Source of the DNA: Armigeres subalbatus
Taxonomy: Eukaryota > Arthropoda > Insecta > Diptera > Culicidae
Direction: 5' to 3'
Assembly: GCF_024139115.2 (NCBI RefSeq)
Contig: NC_085139.1
Span: 250,227,236 to 250,291,235, forward strand
DNA: 64,000 bases
A program made the position numbers and the translations under genes. The first letter of the stretch is position 1, and every line of letters begins with the position of its first letter. This document shows positions 11,169 to 23,179 of this stretch, piece by piece. The notes under the pieces were generated by a model. The model had not been told where the DNA came from. It made no database searches and was given only the letters and a program-made list of their open reading frames with translations.

Positions 11169-13309
11169 TAGGGTGTCCCAAAATTGGACAAAGTCTGGGA
11201 TTTTGGGGGCTCAACCTTCAAATGAAAGCTTAGGGTAAAACAAAAGAAAAATTGTTCTACGGCAACTCTGGGAAATGACGTTTAGGGGTGGCCCCGACGC
11301 GTTTTATGAAAAAAGTGCATTTTTTATAGGTAACATCGAAAATACCGGTATATCGGAAAGAAATTCGATGAAACCCATCCATTTTATATTTTTTACATTT
11401 AACTTAGGGTCTATACTTTATGGTAAAACTTTGATACCGCATGTTTTAGGTCTATATATTTTTCACTGATGCTTTAAATGCCCAAAAATTATGATTTTTT
11501 TTAAATATTTTTTTATTAATGCATCCAAAACGGGTATCCATAATAATGCTTTCGAAACTAGATATACATAGAAAGATGGGGAATTTTATAACGAATATTT
11601 TGCTAAAAATAGCAACCTTCTATCTCTATCCGTTCAAAAGTTATTCACGATTTACTGCAGCTTGGAAAAAGACTTTTTGAAATTTCGGATCATAATACCT
11701 GGATCATGTTTAAGTAAAACACGCCTACTTTTCCATACCAACCAAATGAGCGCTTTAATAACCAATATAGTATTCATATGAGTTGCATAAAATTGATTTT
11801 AATACTTATTTGAGTGTTATAATGGAAACCCAACGATGGACCAGCAGCAACATGACTGACTACAAATTGTTCAGTTAGTCTGGGTGAGTGCTCAAATAGA
11901 TTGATGAATATGGTTTCAAAACTACCCATAGGTAGGTTCAGTTTTCGTGTCATGGTTTGTCGAGCTGTGCAATGTTTCTTGATAACATGGAAATTAGTTG
12001 TTTTGTGACCATCTTGATTTTTTGCAAGAACGATCATGTGAAGCAAATCCAACTAGATCATTTTGATATCGATTTGTCATATTTTACGCCATATTGAAGC
12101 TCATTTTACGCTATTGCAAAAAATAGTGTGTGCAACTAATTGCAAAACTCGATTTTATCAGCACTCGTAGTATTTATCTCATTCGGCCAGCCTCGTTGGA
12201 TAAACGTACAACCATGCTGATTAAATCATCTTTTTGCAACTAGCTACACAAATTACTATTATCATTATTATTTTATAATGCATATTGAAATATTTGGCAT
12301 CTACCATCTACGGAATCTCTGGAAATAAGAACAATCTACACTAATTACGAACTATTTTGCCTACCAATACTGAATACAATGATAAATTGATTGCATCGAT
12401 AAATCGGGACCAAAATGATCCAGCCGGATTAACTTCACATGATCGTGCTGGTTAAAAAATCAAGTTGGTCAGAAAACATTAAATTTCCATGTTATCGTGA
12501 AACATTGCACAGCTCACCAAACCATGAAACGATAGCTGAACCTACCTATGGGTAGTTTTGAAACCATATTCATCAATCTATTTGAGTACTCACCCAGACT
12601 AACTGAACAATTTGTATTCAGTCATGTTACTGCTGGTCCATCGTTGGGTTTCCATTATAACACTCAAATGAGTATTAAAATCAATTTTATGCAACTCATA
12701 TGAATGCTATATTGGTTATTAAAGCACTCATTTGGTTGGTATGGAAAAGTAGGCGTTTCTTTACTTAAACATGATCCAGGTATTATGATCCGAAATTTCA
12801 AAAAGTCTTTTTCCAAGCTGCAGTAAATCGTGAATAACTTTTAAACGGATAGAGATAGAAGGTTGCTATTTTTAGCAAAATATTCGTTATAAAATTCCCC
12901 ATCTTTCTATGTATATCTAGTTTTGAAAGCATTATGATGGATACCCGTTTTGGATGCATTAATAAAAAAATATTAAGAAAAAATCATCCTTTTTTTGCAT
13001 TTAAAGCATCAGTGAAAAATATATAGAGCTAAAACATGCGGTATCAAAGTTGTACCATAAAGTATAGACCCTAAGTTAAATGTAAAAAATATAAAATGGA
13101 TGGGTTTCATCGAATTTCTTTCCGATATACCGGTATTTTCGATGTTACCTATAAAAAATGCACTTTTTTCATAAAACGCGTCGGGGCCACCCCTAAACGT
13201 CATTTCCCAGAGTTGTCTTAGAACAATTTTTCTTTTGTTATACCCTAAGCTTTCATTTGAAGGTTGAGCCCCCAAAATCCCAGACTTGGTCCAATTTTGG
13301 GACACCCTA
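11169..13309. mobile_element. Large hAT-like foldback element, 2.1 kb
   Basis: The ends are TAGGGTGTCCCAAAATTGGA and its complement. They are flanked by the identical 8-bp duplication ATCCACAT (11161-11168 and 13310-13317). Two arms of about 0.9 kb (roughly 11169-12077 and 12398-13309) are inverted copies of each other with few differences, separated by about 320 bases. An 8-bp TSD and a terminus fitting YARNG point to the hAT superfamily. No transposase is visible. The arms carry short open frames (for example 11275-11469, repeated inverted at 13009-13200) with no known domain. Confidence 0.85.
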
Positions 13310-13467
13310 ATCCACATACTTTTCAATAAGTGCGTGAAACCAGTAGTATGAATGTTTATATTAATTTCAGTAAAGTGAATAGAGCAAAATAAGAAGTAAG
13401 GGGTCGTCCAAAAATGCGTTCACAGTTTGAGGGTTAAGGGTGTCAAGATTTTGTGGCAGTGCATACA

Positions 13468-14158
13468 CTGCCGTTCTACGCATAACTGTCCCATGTAACC
13501 TTTGATAAAAAATATTGCTTTACTTTTCAAAAGGACCTAAGTAACATTTATTTTTCATGAATCAATTTGAGTGCTGCAATCAAAAGCGTTCATGTTGTTC
13601 TGATGATGGCGCTATTCAAATAAATTCATGAAAAAAATGTTGCTAAGTTAAGCGAGAAATCTCAAACTCAAGTCAATTTGTCCTTTCAGTAGCTTTGAAG
13701 TTTGAAGTTTTGAAGTGAAGTTTTTGTTTGTTGATAATTGAGACTGAAAAACGTTTTAATAAATCTTGGGTACTTATTCAAAAGGACGTATGTGATTTTG
13801 TAAACAAAGATTCAAATGTTGATTTTCTCCGATCGGATGACTCTCCCACGCAAACAAGGGGTAGGGGGAGGCTTCGGCTACCTCTTTGTGTTATTGGTTT
13901 GCGTGGGAGTGCCATCAGATTGGACAAATCGACGTGTGAACCTTTGTTTACAAAATCACATACGTCTTTTTGAATAAGTACCCGAGAAATAGTGATTCGT
14001 TTTATGTCCTAGAGAACTGTTGCCGACGCTCATAACATCTCAAAACTATTTGATAAATTTTAAAATCCAATCAATTTTGAGATTAGTGGGACAAATTGAC
14101 TTGAATTTAAATTTTTTTCAACGGAGGTAACATGGGACAATTATGCGTAGAACGGCAG
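13468..14158. mobile_element. Foldback element with TACA target duplication
   Basis: The termini CTGCCGTTCTACGCATAA and complement (AACTGTCCCATGT follows on the left) bracket 691 bp. TACA occurs on each side (13464-13467 and 14159-14162). Beyond about 35 bases the arms are only loosely related. A palindromic MITE (13765-13986) sits inside. A matching right end occurs alone near 3372-3404. Non-coding; superfamily unassigned. Confidence 0.7.
13765..13986. mobile_element. Palindromic MITE nested in a foldback, TSD AAAT
   Basis: The inverted halves start CTTGGGTACTTATTCAAAAG and end with the complement ending CCCGAG. AAAT flanks both sides (13761-13764 and 13987-13990). The interior matches the MITE at 9918-10146 (GTAAACAAAGATTCAAA, GTTTGCGTGGGAG, TTTGTTTACAAAA), while the outer ends differ. 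It is a diverged family member inserted into, or evolved within, the element at 13468-14158. Confidence 0.75.
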
Positions 14159-14224
14159 TACACTCGGTAAACAAAAAAGCGTGACAGAGGAGGGAGGGAG
14201 GTTCAAAAATCGTAAAAAGTAGTA

Positions 14225-14830
14225 AACGTCATATTTGAATCACCCCTAAGAAGTGAGATGTGAGGCGTCTCTCACATGCCATTTCTCCCTTGATACTTTT
14301 CAATTTAATTTTCCATTCCTTCCTTTTCACAGTGAGAAATAGAATCCGAGAAAAGAAATATAAGAAAGGATACGTCTCACATTTTATTTTCTGTCACTTA
14401 TCAATTCCAATTTCTAACATGATACTTTTCGGTCTTCGCTTTCCGTTTATTGTTTCTCACAGTGTAAAGAAGTACGGAAGAAATAAGAAGAAAGAATCTC
14501 GTATCTTATTTTATATTTCTCACTAAGTGAAGAAGTCTTCTCGTTTATCACCCCTAACATTTATGGAGAGATAGAAGTGACAAGTGCGAATTACAAAGTA
14601 ACACATCTTTTTTTCTCACTTCTTATAAGAACCAAGACATATCACTTCAATTTTTCATTTCTCAATTGTCATTTTTCACTTTTCACTTCGCACTTCTCAC
14701 TTTTCACAGTGAGAAGTGGAAAATGAGGAGTGAAAATGAGAAGTGATACGCCTCACTTGGCTAATTCTCATAGCGAGAAATGGTCGTTGCACTTCTCACT
14801 TCTCACTTCACAATTATCATCATCTTTCTC
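14225..14830. repeat. Degenerate GAAGTGAGA / TCTCACTTC repeat
   Basis: Words such as AAGTGAGA, AGAAGTGA and their complements TCTCACTTC and TTTTCACTT fill this stretch in both orientations. The inverted arrangement (for example around 14690-14720) could fold. It has no coding content. Larger versions lie at 38000-38270 and 41050-41700. Confidence 0.65.
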
Positions 14831-14989
14831 TATACTTCATTTTCACTGGTTCTACATTCCAAGTGGAACTTGGCCTGCTTTTCAACTTCATTTGTGTTCT
14901 ATTAGCATTTTCTCAGTTATTAATTGAAAGATTTTCTTTGCCCGCTATCGCAAGAGTATGTATCTTGTGTGGCAAATACACTATGGGAG

Positions 14990-15090
14990 TTGAAAATGTT
15001 TTCAATCCGAAAACATCCTAGACCGGACCGAGAATCGATCTCGCCATCTCCGGATTTGCAATCCTACGCCTTTGCTCATATGCTAACTGG
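14990..15090 (-). mobile_element. Probable SINE head fragment (Feilai-like)
   Basis: TCCGAAAACATCCTAGACCG, GAGAATCGATCTCGCC and CTTTGCTCATATGCTAAC align with the head and B-box region of the SINE at 4694-4981, but with many changes. It may be a diverged subfamily. Tail and flanking duplications are not seen. Confidence 0.45.
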
Positions 15091-15109
15091 AGACCACCAC
15101 TCTATTGTT

Positions 15110-15235
15110 TGGCCAAATAACATTTTCGGCTAAATGACCAGCTCGGCCGAACAACATTTCAAACAACTTTCTAACTACAGTAGTGGTTTTTAGTTAAATG
15201 GCTTTCGGTCGAATGACTTTTAGCCAAACGGTCCT
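15110..15235 (+). repeat. Degenerate GGCCAAATGAC word repeat
   Basis: TGGCCAAATAAC, CGGCTAAATGACC, CGGCCGAACAAC, TTAGTTAAATGGC, CGGTCGAATGAC and TAGCCAAACGGTCC follow each other. They share the word type seen at 9715-9840 and 40725-40820 but with different spacing and substitutions. Confidence 0.6.
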
Positions 15236-15339
15236 TCCCTAAATTTTACATATTCGACATTACATAAAAAAGCGCAGAATTCAATCATTGAAGGATTAAA
15301 TTTGATTTCTTTCTATTATATTTTGGTTTAATTTGGTTT

Positions 15340-15720
15340 ATTTTGGTTCAAATGATCAAGTTAAAAAGTTCAAAAATCTCAAAAGTCAATAGTTCAAATG
15401 TCCAAATATCGGAAAGAACAAAATTCCAAAAGTCTTAAGGATTTAAAAAAAAACAAAGCAAAACAGTGCACAAGTTCACAAATCCAATGAACAGAACGGA
15501 ATAGAAAATCTAAATCCCAAAAGTTTAACAGTTCAACAGCCCAAATATTGTCAAATATTCAAATGTCCAGTTCCAAATCCAAGCTTATGTCCAGTATGAA
15601 TTTGGAGGGACTCTAAAACGTGGTTTAAAATTTTAATTTGATTTTAATTCTGATGGTCATTCAAATTTGAGTTTAATTATGAAATTTTAATTGAAATTGA
15701 TGGCATAATAACTTCGATGT
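15340..15720 (+). repeat. Degenerate AAGTTCAAAA word repeat
   Basis: Words such as AAGTTCAAAA, AGTCAATAGTTCAAATGTCC, AAAGTTTAACAGTTCAACAG and AAATTTGAGTTTAATT recur irregularly, grading into TTTTAATTTG words at 15630-15700. No coding frame is supported. It looks like another degenerate simple repeat. Confidence 0.5.
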
Positions 15721-17609
15721 AAATAGATTCTTGGAAGAAGAAAAAACGACGATTCCAATCAAGGTTGTGAGAAATATGTCCCAAACAAAATACATTTTTT
15801 GTCATGCATCAATCTGCGTTCATATTACTGCTCATTATGCACGAAAAACATCTTCTTCAGTCCGCTCCACGAAGGATAATCATATTTGCATAATTTGGCC
15901 CTCATATGGGAAGCAAACATACGATATTACTTTGCAGGTAACGTCTGGCATCTTGGCATCCGGTCGGTAGGGCCAGGAGAAGTAGCGGCATCAGCACGTG
16001 TGTTCCGAGAATTTGCAAACCAATCTGCAATAAGCGAGACTGCGCGTACAGATGGCAAAGACGACGGGACTTTGTATCCGATTTGTCATTTTAAATAATA
16101 CACGGGCGTCTTAAATTCGTCGTTTTCATTTATCTTCAAATGGAATTTGTAAATGGCACATATGTTTGCAAAATAAAAAATCAAATAAGCAACCATATTG
16201 CATGCCTTTTGTTTTCGTCAGCGATTTTTAATCAAGGTATCTTCCTTCGAATATCCTTAAATGTACCGAACTGGTGCGACGCCCTATCCGATCCTCCGAA
16301 ATGTAATTGCCTAAATGGATCTGGAGAGTAAACAGACGACACATCCATTTGGTTTGCTTCATCGGAGATGGGCCCGACATCGCATCGTGGGTATCAATGC
16401 GGAATCTAAAACCCCTATGAATATTCACTTTGGAAATAACTTCCGTACGGCGGAGATGAATATCAACGCAGCAGCATAAATCAGAATATCCATCCTGATT
16501 CACCGTATAGCAGATATACCGTGACAGGAAAACGAAGCTGTCCCATCGTCCGAGAGGCAGAGGTGCCAGATCCTTCCTATACGATACGATGGAGTTGGCT
16601 ATCGTTGGCCGAAAGCCCTACATAGGAAGCATTCCAATGTGGACGTGATACTCTGTGGGTAAATATTGTTCTATTCATTTTCCTGTTTATTTCTCTCGGT
16701 TGTAGCGTTCGCTGCTTTGGTGCCGTTACGAAACTAACTTAACGAACCCGGGGTCCATTTGCATGTGAATTAAATACTTGCGGATACCTGCATACATATG
16801 AGGGTGCATGCACGGCTGCGGAAGTTTGCCTCGCAGCCGGAATTTGATTCCACAGCTATCCCGGCCCCGTATCGTGCCAAACGAGATAACTGTTGTCAGT
16901 TAAGCCGGAAACGAACATACGGTATTGGAGCTTGGACAGCAGATGGAATGGCAATGAATAGTTTGGGTTTGGGGGGCTGTTGGCTATCCGATACTAACTT
17001 TGAATGTTTCGCAGGAGTGAAATTTATGAACAAATGTTGCTTTCATGTATATAATAGAAATCTACTGTTTTAGCCTATGTCGTACACAATATTTACGTAA
17101 AAAGCTACTGGATCAGTCCAAAACTGAACTTTGGATAGAAGTCTCGGCTGTTATATTTGTTCGGTTTAGTCTGACGAAGTGGGGTAGATTTAATACATGT
17201 GTGCATGTATTAAATCTATTCAAATTACAAAAAGTGCCCTCAAATCGACCGGTCAATACCAGATTCACAACTCTAATGCTAAGATAGACATCTGGTGAAA
17301 ATATCAACTCATTTGGTCGAAATTTAGGTGTACTTCAAATCGATTTAGTGTGTTTGACACGATTTTACCCAACAAATTAAGCGGGGTGAAAAAAATCAAC
17401 AAAAGCTTTTCCATCGAACAAGTTACCATTGCTTCTCAATGATCGTCATCTAATAGTTTAGGTTGGGTCCTGCAATGTTGCGTCAAAGTAATGATTGGTG
17501 CTTTGGTAGAATATTATTCAATCGTAACATATTGCGGCAAGCGTGTGTTGTGCAGTTGGTTTGGTAGGGCTTTCGGTAAAGTGTCCTGAAATCGAATAAA
17601 TAAATATTT
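15721..17609. other. No gene recognised; more balanced base composition
   Basis: Base composition is more even than in neighbouring repeats, which would suit unique intergenic or intronic DNA. Short open frames (15731-16098, 16798-17073) have no recognisable motif. No element ends are visible. Confidence 0.4.
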
Positions 17610-17764
17610 GAATGTTTCTCATTCAGATCAGAATGCAGGGATTGATGTTTTCATAAAAGTCTATCGGAAGGCCTCGGATAAGCTTGCTTGTCGAGTGTCA
17701 AGTCAAAGTAGTCGGCCTCATCGTGGAATTGAAGGTAATTTTACAATCTTCAGACGGAACATGT
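17610..17764 (-). pseudogene. Non-LTR element fragment, downstream part
   Basis: This is the left flank of the Gypsy element at 17769-26331. If that element and one TTAG copy are set aside, the minus-strand frame entering from 26332-26470 continues here for about 20 codons (KHVPSEDCKITFNST). That is what an interrupted host LINE would show. It corresponds to the region just after the RT thumb in jockey-like elements. Confidence 0.55.
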
Positions 17765-17768
17765 TTAG
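17765..17768. repeat. 4-bp target duplication TTAG of the Gypsy element
   Basis: TTAG precedes the left LTR and recurs at 26332-26335 after the right LTR. Four-base duplications are typical of Ty3/Gypsy integration. Confidence 0.85.
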
Positions 17769-18170
17769 TGTAGGAGTTTCTTTCAATTGACGAACTGCTC
17801 CTTTTGAATCGTTATTGTAGACTGGTTTATTTTCTAAAATCTAACTTATCATTACCCTACTTGGGTTGCTCATACACACGCATAAGCAACCCTCCTACAT
17901 AGAAGGCACTTCAGATTACATAAAAAGGAACAGACATATGTAATATGTCTGTATGTGCTATCCTGCGTGAGCTGCAGTTCTCACGCATTCTTCTATGGTT
18001 TGGCTTTCGCGTTTACGTTCCCACGCATCGTTTATATGTCCTTTTATTTAATGTTCTAATCGGGTTCTCTCCTGGAAGGATAGAACCGATAAGTGGCATG
18101 TAGGATGCAATAAAAGTGAGTTTATGGCATTGTTTGTATGAAGCGTGGGAATGGGAAGGGGCTCGCCACA
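17769..18170 (-). repeat. 3' LTR of the env-bearing Gypsy element
   Basis: This is 402 bp. Read on the minus strand it starts TGTGGCGAGC and ends CTCCTACA, so the termini are canonical TG...CA. It matches the copy at 25929-26331 except for a few substitutions and small indels, for example near 17933, 17956 and 18096. Confidence 0.9.
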
Positions 18171-18184
18171 TTACTCCCTCTTTC
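18171..18184 (-). promoter_or_regulatory. Polypurine tract
   Basis: On the minus strand GAAAGAGGGAGTAA directly precedes the 3' LTR, the expected position for the plus-strand primer of an LTR retrotransposon. Confidence 0.75.
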
Positions 18185-18411
18185 GAAAAAAAAAAAAATA
18201 TGTTAAATATATTTATTTATTTACTATTATTTTTTTTTACTCATAAGTGCTTTAAAGAATGTTGTCTTTGTTACAAATATTTTAATAATTATATTGCATA
18301 AAGTTGAAATATGTTTTTATTACACTTTTCATCTAACTATTATCTTATTTCAATACGTAGAATTTTCGTGAAAAAGAAATAATATAGGAACATGTAATCT
18401 GTACAATTATA

Positions 18412-20341
18412 TTAATTTTTCATATATATTTTACAAGATTTTGACTTTTCTTCTACTTTGTTGTTTTTGGAACTACCTTGAATCATATCTATTTCCGTTG
18501 ATTTTTGTTGAATTTGATCATCATCCTTAAAAGACTGTTTAACTTGTACATTGTCTATCAGAGGTTGAATATTTTTGAATTCTATTTCTAGCTGACTATC
18601 AGTAGAACGATTCGCTGCTCTTCTCCACCCACAAGATTTGATTTTCAAAAGAAATCTATATTTGAAAATTAAATAAAATATTCCAACAGCAAGTAATATA
18701 CACAGCAAAATAATCCATATACTGAGAGTATGCTTTTCTAACGTTACATCAAGCAATTGAATTTTGTTAGAATTCAAGTTTTGCAGATTTACAATCTCGT
18801 TAAAAAATCCTTTTCATTTACACTTGTGAAGACACTATGTTTAAGTGTGTCAGGAACTTTGTCATCCAATAATTTAATTTCTTTTGGAGAATGGAAAAAT
18901 CGATTTTAAAATAATCAGATTGTGTTACACTAATGTCTTTAGGATAGTAGTGCAGAAAAATTTCTCCTGATTGTATTAAACAAGGTGAATTGATTCTTAA
19001 ATTACCAATTCCAGATAGTTCAAAAGCCTTTGATTTACCGTTTGTAAATATGGCAAGTTTTGTCATATTAGGGATTGCATAAATCCATGAATTTGGATTG
19101 ACCATTTGAATCCAAAGTTGGTGCTTCAAATTCAAAGGTTGTGAAACACATGCATTCGTCGACAGATTCAAAAAGTTTGAACATTAAAATCTTCAGATGA
19201 TGTGAAATTTTGAAGTAAATGAAATGAGGAGCATAATCTAAAATCTTGCACCATTTTACACATTTTGTAGTTCTTGTATGTTAAACTTGAACCTAAGCTG
19301 GAATTTTCTGATTTAAGAATTACATCATTTTCAAATGATGTTACATAAAATTTACCATTTTTCATAATAGGAACACTGGTTCCTTAAAAGCTTTATATGT
19401 TAATCGGTTGGTAATAGGAACCTTAATACTAACCTCAACATGGCAGTTTCCAACTTCAGATGAAACAGAACTAATACCATATATTTTCATTATATTTCTA
19501 AAATTTATCTGCACAGGAACATGAACCCAAGTGGAAGAATTTTTTCACCTTAATCAACTCTGCTAAAAGTTTTCAGGCTCATATATTTCGGGAGTGAGAG
19601 GAATATTTCCTGTTGCCAATAAGGAAAGAAATACATCCTTTTTCTTGAAGAGATGAGTTACTATCATATTAAGTTCTCCCATCAATTCTGTGAATTGATT
19701 TCTAACCATATTTTTAACAAGTTCCTCCTTACTGCGTCTATTATAGATATCAATAGCAGCACTAAAAGCGTTAAGTTTATCATTGACTTTCGAAAATGTT
19801 TTATTCGAAATTTCAAAAATGGAGTCAATTGCAATAGTTTGTTTTGCAACTGATTAACTAAACTGTCTTCATTTGCACGAAGGTTTTTAATGTCGTCATC
19901 TATCCTACGTGAATCATCATGATCCATCACACCAGTAATTTCCTTAAAAATGTGACCAAGAAAATCTATTTGACGTTTAACACGACTATTTTCCAGTGTC
20001 TTATTGTAATTTTCACAGTGTGAATTTACAATATTACTTAAACCAAAAAATTCAGATGATATCATTATTTGTTCCGTTTGTATACGTTTACAATCGATCC
20101 CCATACCAGAATCCAATTTTCCACAAGCAGTCAACAACATATCTTGAAAGGTTTCCATAGTCTTCAATTCCATTTGGACCTTTTGAAGGTCGTAAGTGGA
20201 CCTTATTGTCCATTGACCCAATTCAAGTTTCACACTTTTCAAATTTTCATAAATAATTCCATGATTGTATAATGGAATATTTTCAATAGGTAATAGGGCT
20301 AGAGTTGACACAAACAATTGTAGAATAATATAGAGTTTCAT
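18412..20341 (-). pseudogene. Env-like glycoprotein of the Gypsy element (broken)
   Basis: The reading begins with a hydrophobic leader (20341) just downstream of pol. It contains a furin-type RVKR site at about residue 121-124 followed by a hydrophobic stretch, the arrangement of insect errantivirus Env proteins related to baculovirus F. Later pieces (19365-19168, 19171-18818) lie in other frames. The last piece (18777-18412) carries a transmembrane segment (about 18720-18650) and a charged tail. Several frame breaks separate the pieces, so no full glycoprotein is encoded as read. In intact relatives the protein would be in the envelope and cell membrane. Confidence 0.75.
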
Positions 20342-20368
20342 TCCTGAAAAGAAAAGAGAGAGAAAAAA

Positions 20369-21118
20369 TTATTCTGTATATTGTTTTAATCTATTGTTAT
20401 GTACAGTCATTCTTTTGTTACTGTTACATAATTTTATAGTTGTTGTTTCAGGAGAATTTATTGCGACAACTTCGTGTGGTCCATTCCACAATGTTTGAAG
20501 CTTTTGGCCAACCCCAGTTGTAATATTCAACAATAATACTTTATCGCCCCATAATGGGATCCAATTGTTGGATGATTCATCATATTTGTCTTTACGAGTT
20601 GTTTTTGCCTTTCTCAGATTATGTATTGCAATTTTGTGGATTGAGTGCATTTTAGAACGAAGGTCTTTCAAGTATTGAAAATAACTTGTATGCTCATTTT
20701 GCGACGTAACAAAGGCTGATGGCAATTCTGCCTTGTGGCCGTAAACTAACTCGTGTGGGGTGAACCCCGTTGATGAATGTGGCGTTGTATTATAAGTAAA
20801 TGAAAATTGACTAAGATGTTCATCCCAGTTGTTCAGACTCTCGTTTACATACGAACGCAAATACTCTTTCAATGTACGATGACACCTCTCGAGTGCACCA
20901 TTACTTTGTGGGTGATAAGCAGATGTTTGAATTTGTTTTATTTTTAATAACTTACAAAGCTCTTGAAACAGTTTGCTAATAAAGTTCGTTCCTCGATCTG
21001 TAACTAGTTCTTTCGGTATTCCAAAAATACAAATACCACCTTCAAGAAAAGCTTTACAAGTTGATTCCGCAGTAGCTTCTTGAATTGCTTTCGCAACAAA
21101 AAAATTTGGATAGGTCAT
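20369..21118 (-). pseudogene. Integrase catalytic core and C-terminus
   Basis: This frame continues the integrase begun in 21054-22436. It contains VTDRGTNF, with the second acidic residue, and YHPQSNGALERCHR, with the catalytic glutamate. The later TTPHSSTGFTPHELVYG block and the C-terminal DKVLLL region are typical of Gypsy integrases. The break from the upstream frame falls in a run of seven T on the coding strand (about 21096-21102). The enzyme would insert the cDNA copy in the nucleus. Confidence 0.85.
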
Positions 21119-22436
21119 CTTGAATAGTTAATATGTAACTATTTCCATTGATAGTTTTCGGTAATGGGCCTACTATATCAAGATAAACTTTCTCAAATGG
21201 TTTTTCTGATGTTGTGGTAATTTTCATAGGAATTTTGTTTATTTTAAGAATTTTATTCTTTTGGCAATTATCGCATTTTGAAACATATTCCTTTATGGTT
21301 TCCTTCATATTCGGCCATGTATAACGTTCAGATATACGCTTTAGCATTCTTTCAATTCCAGTATGTCCCCCTAATGGTGCATCATGGAATTCATGCAATA
21401 TTTTGTTGATTTCGTTGGTAGATGATATGTTTTTTATAAAATTATTACTAAAACAAAGCTTGCAGCTGACATCAGAAAATATATGAGAAACCATAAACTT
21501 TAATTGTAGCCAATTTATTTCGTCGCCGGCAGACAAAACAAATTTAAAATTAATAGTCCGGTTTCTAAAATTACACAAATTATCTTTCAGACGCATTAAA
21601 TTTTTATACAATCTATATTTACAAACTTTATGTTGCTGTAAATCTTTACAAACAACAAAATGCATCTTGATTGACTTTGCATAACCATACTCAGAAATAT
21701 TTTCTGATTCAAAGACAGCCTTGTCAAAATCATAATCCAATTTAGGGTCCAGTTGTGCTGATAAGATCGTCACCTTAATGCATTTTGAACCTTTTTCGGA
21801 TTTGTCGTGCACATTTTTATTTTGTGCTGGGTTTTTTAAGGTTTCAAATCCCTTGAAGTCTTGCGCAATCATTGGCTCCGTATGAATTTGCGCACTGTCT
21901 GCAATTTGTTTTGATTGCAGTCTTGTGATAATGTTGATTCTTTTGACCAGTTTTTCTTTTTGCGCGCGAATTTCTTGGTCGATTTCATCAACAATTGAGC
22001 TCGCACTTTCAATGTTGGTGAGCTCTATGCGACTAAGCGCATCTGCCACGACGTTTTGTTTGCCTGGCTTATATACGACTTTAAAGTCGTACTCCTCTAA
22101 TAATAGTCTCCATCTCATCAAACGATCAGAGGAATTCGTCAAGTTGAACAAATATACTAGAGGTTTGTGGTCCGAATGTACTAGAAACTCGCGACCGTAA
22201 ATATATGGTTTAAAATGTTTGATGGCCCAAACTATGGCTAGTAACTCCTGTTCTACAGTAGAATAACGCCTTTCAGCAGCATTTAATATTCTACTAGAAT
22301 ATGATAAGGGTAGATTTTTATCCTCGTTCGATAATACTGCTCCAATAGAAACGTTGATAGCATACGTAGTGATAACAAATTTCTTTGAAAAATCTGGATA
22401 CAGTAAAATTGGGGATGACATCAACAACGACTTCAA
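21054..22436 (-). pseudogene. RNase H and N-terminal integrase
   Basis: RNase H motifs EQELLAIVWA and VHSDHKPLVY are present, but the first catalytic aspartate position reads TTYAIN rather than an Asp-containing motif. An integrase zinc-binding HHCC module follows (HEFHDAPLGGH, CDNCQKNK), then the first catalytic Asp (VYLDIVGPLP). The frame ends near 21054 at a homopolymer shift. A linker of about 190 residues between RNase H and integrase is longer than usual. Confidence 0.85.
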
Positions 22437-22606
22437 CTCGTCGAAGGATTGTTGACATTTTACCGACCATTCGAATTTTTGACCTTTTTAAGAAGCCTGT
22501 TTATGGGTTCGGCTAAATTGGACAAGTTGGAAATAAATTTCCTGTAATAACTCAATAAACCCAAAAAGATTTTACATCTTTGTGATTTTTCGAACTGGAA
22601 ATTCTT

Positions 22607-23179
22607 TCACAGCTCGAATTTTTCGTCGTCGGGTTTAATACCTTCAGAAGTTATTTTGTGTCCTAAGAAGACTATTTCTTTGCACAGAAAGTTGCATTTA
22701 GAGGGTTGTAATTTCAGACCATGCAGTCGAAGGCGTGCTAATATTTCAACTAGTTTTGAATTATGTGACTCCAGATTTTCACCATATACTACAATATCAT
22801 CCATGTAAATGAAACATTTATACCCTTGGAGTCCTAATAACACCGTGTTCATTAATCGTTGAAATGTTGCGGGTGCGTTTTTTAGTCCAAATGGCATACG
22901 CAAAAATTCATAATGACCATATGGTGTCGAAAAAGCTGTTTGTTTCCTATCCGTGGGATCCATTTTAATTTGATGGAAACCACTTGCTATATCCAATGAT
23001 GAAATATATCTAGATCTTCCCAGTTGATCTAGTATGTCAGTTATAAGTGGCAAAGGATAAGCATCGCTTAAAGTAATGTCGTTAATTTTTCGGAAATCAA
23101 CAACTACTCTCCATCTTTTATGACCATTGAATCTGCTTTCTTGGGTACCACAATAAGTGGCGAGTTCCAGGGGAAGCAC
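22607..23179 (-). pseudogene. Gypsy reverse transcriptase
   Basis: A clear RT core is present: VVVDFRKIND, SLDIASGFHQI, TAFSTPYGHYEF, LRMPFGLKNAPATFQRLMN, the catalytic YMDDIVVYG, and FLGHKITSEGI. The N-terminal end is out of frame with the upstream protease frame. The C-terminal end (about 22600) is followed by a short gap before RNase H. The catalytic aspartates are intact. Confidence 0.9.
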
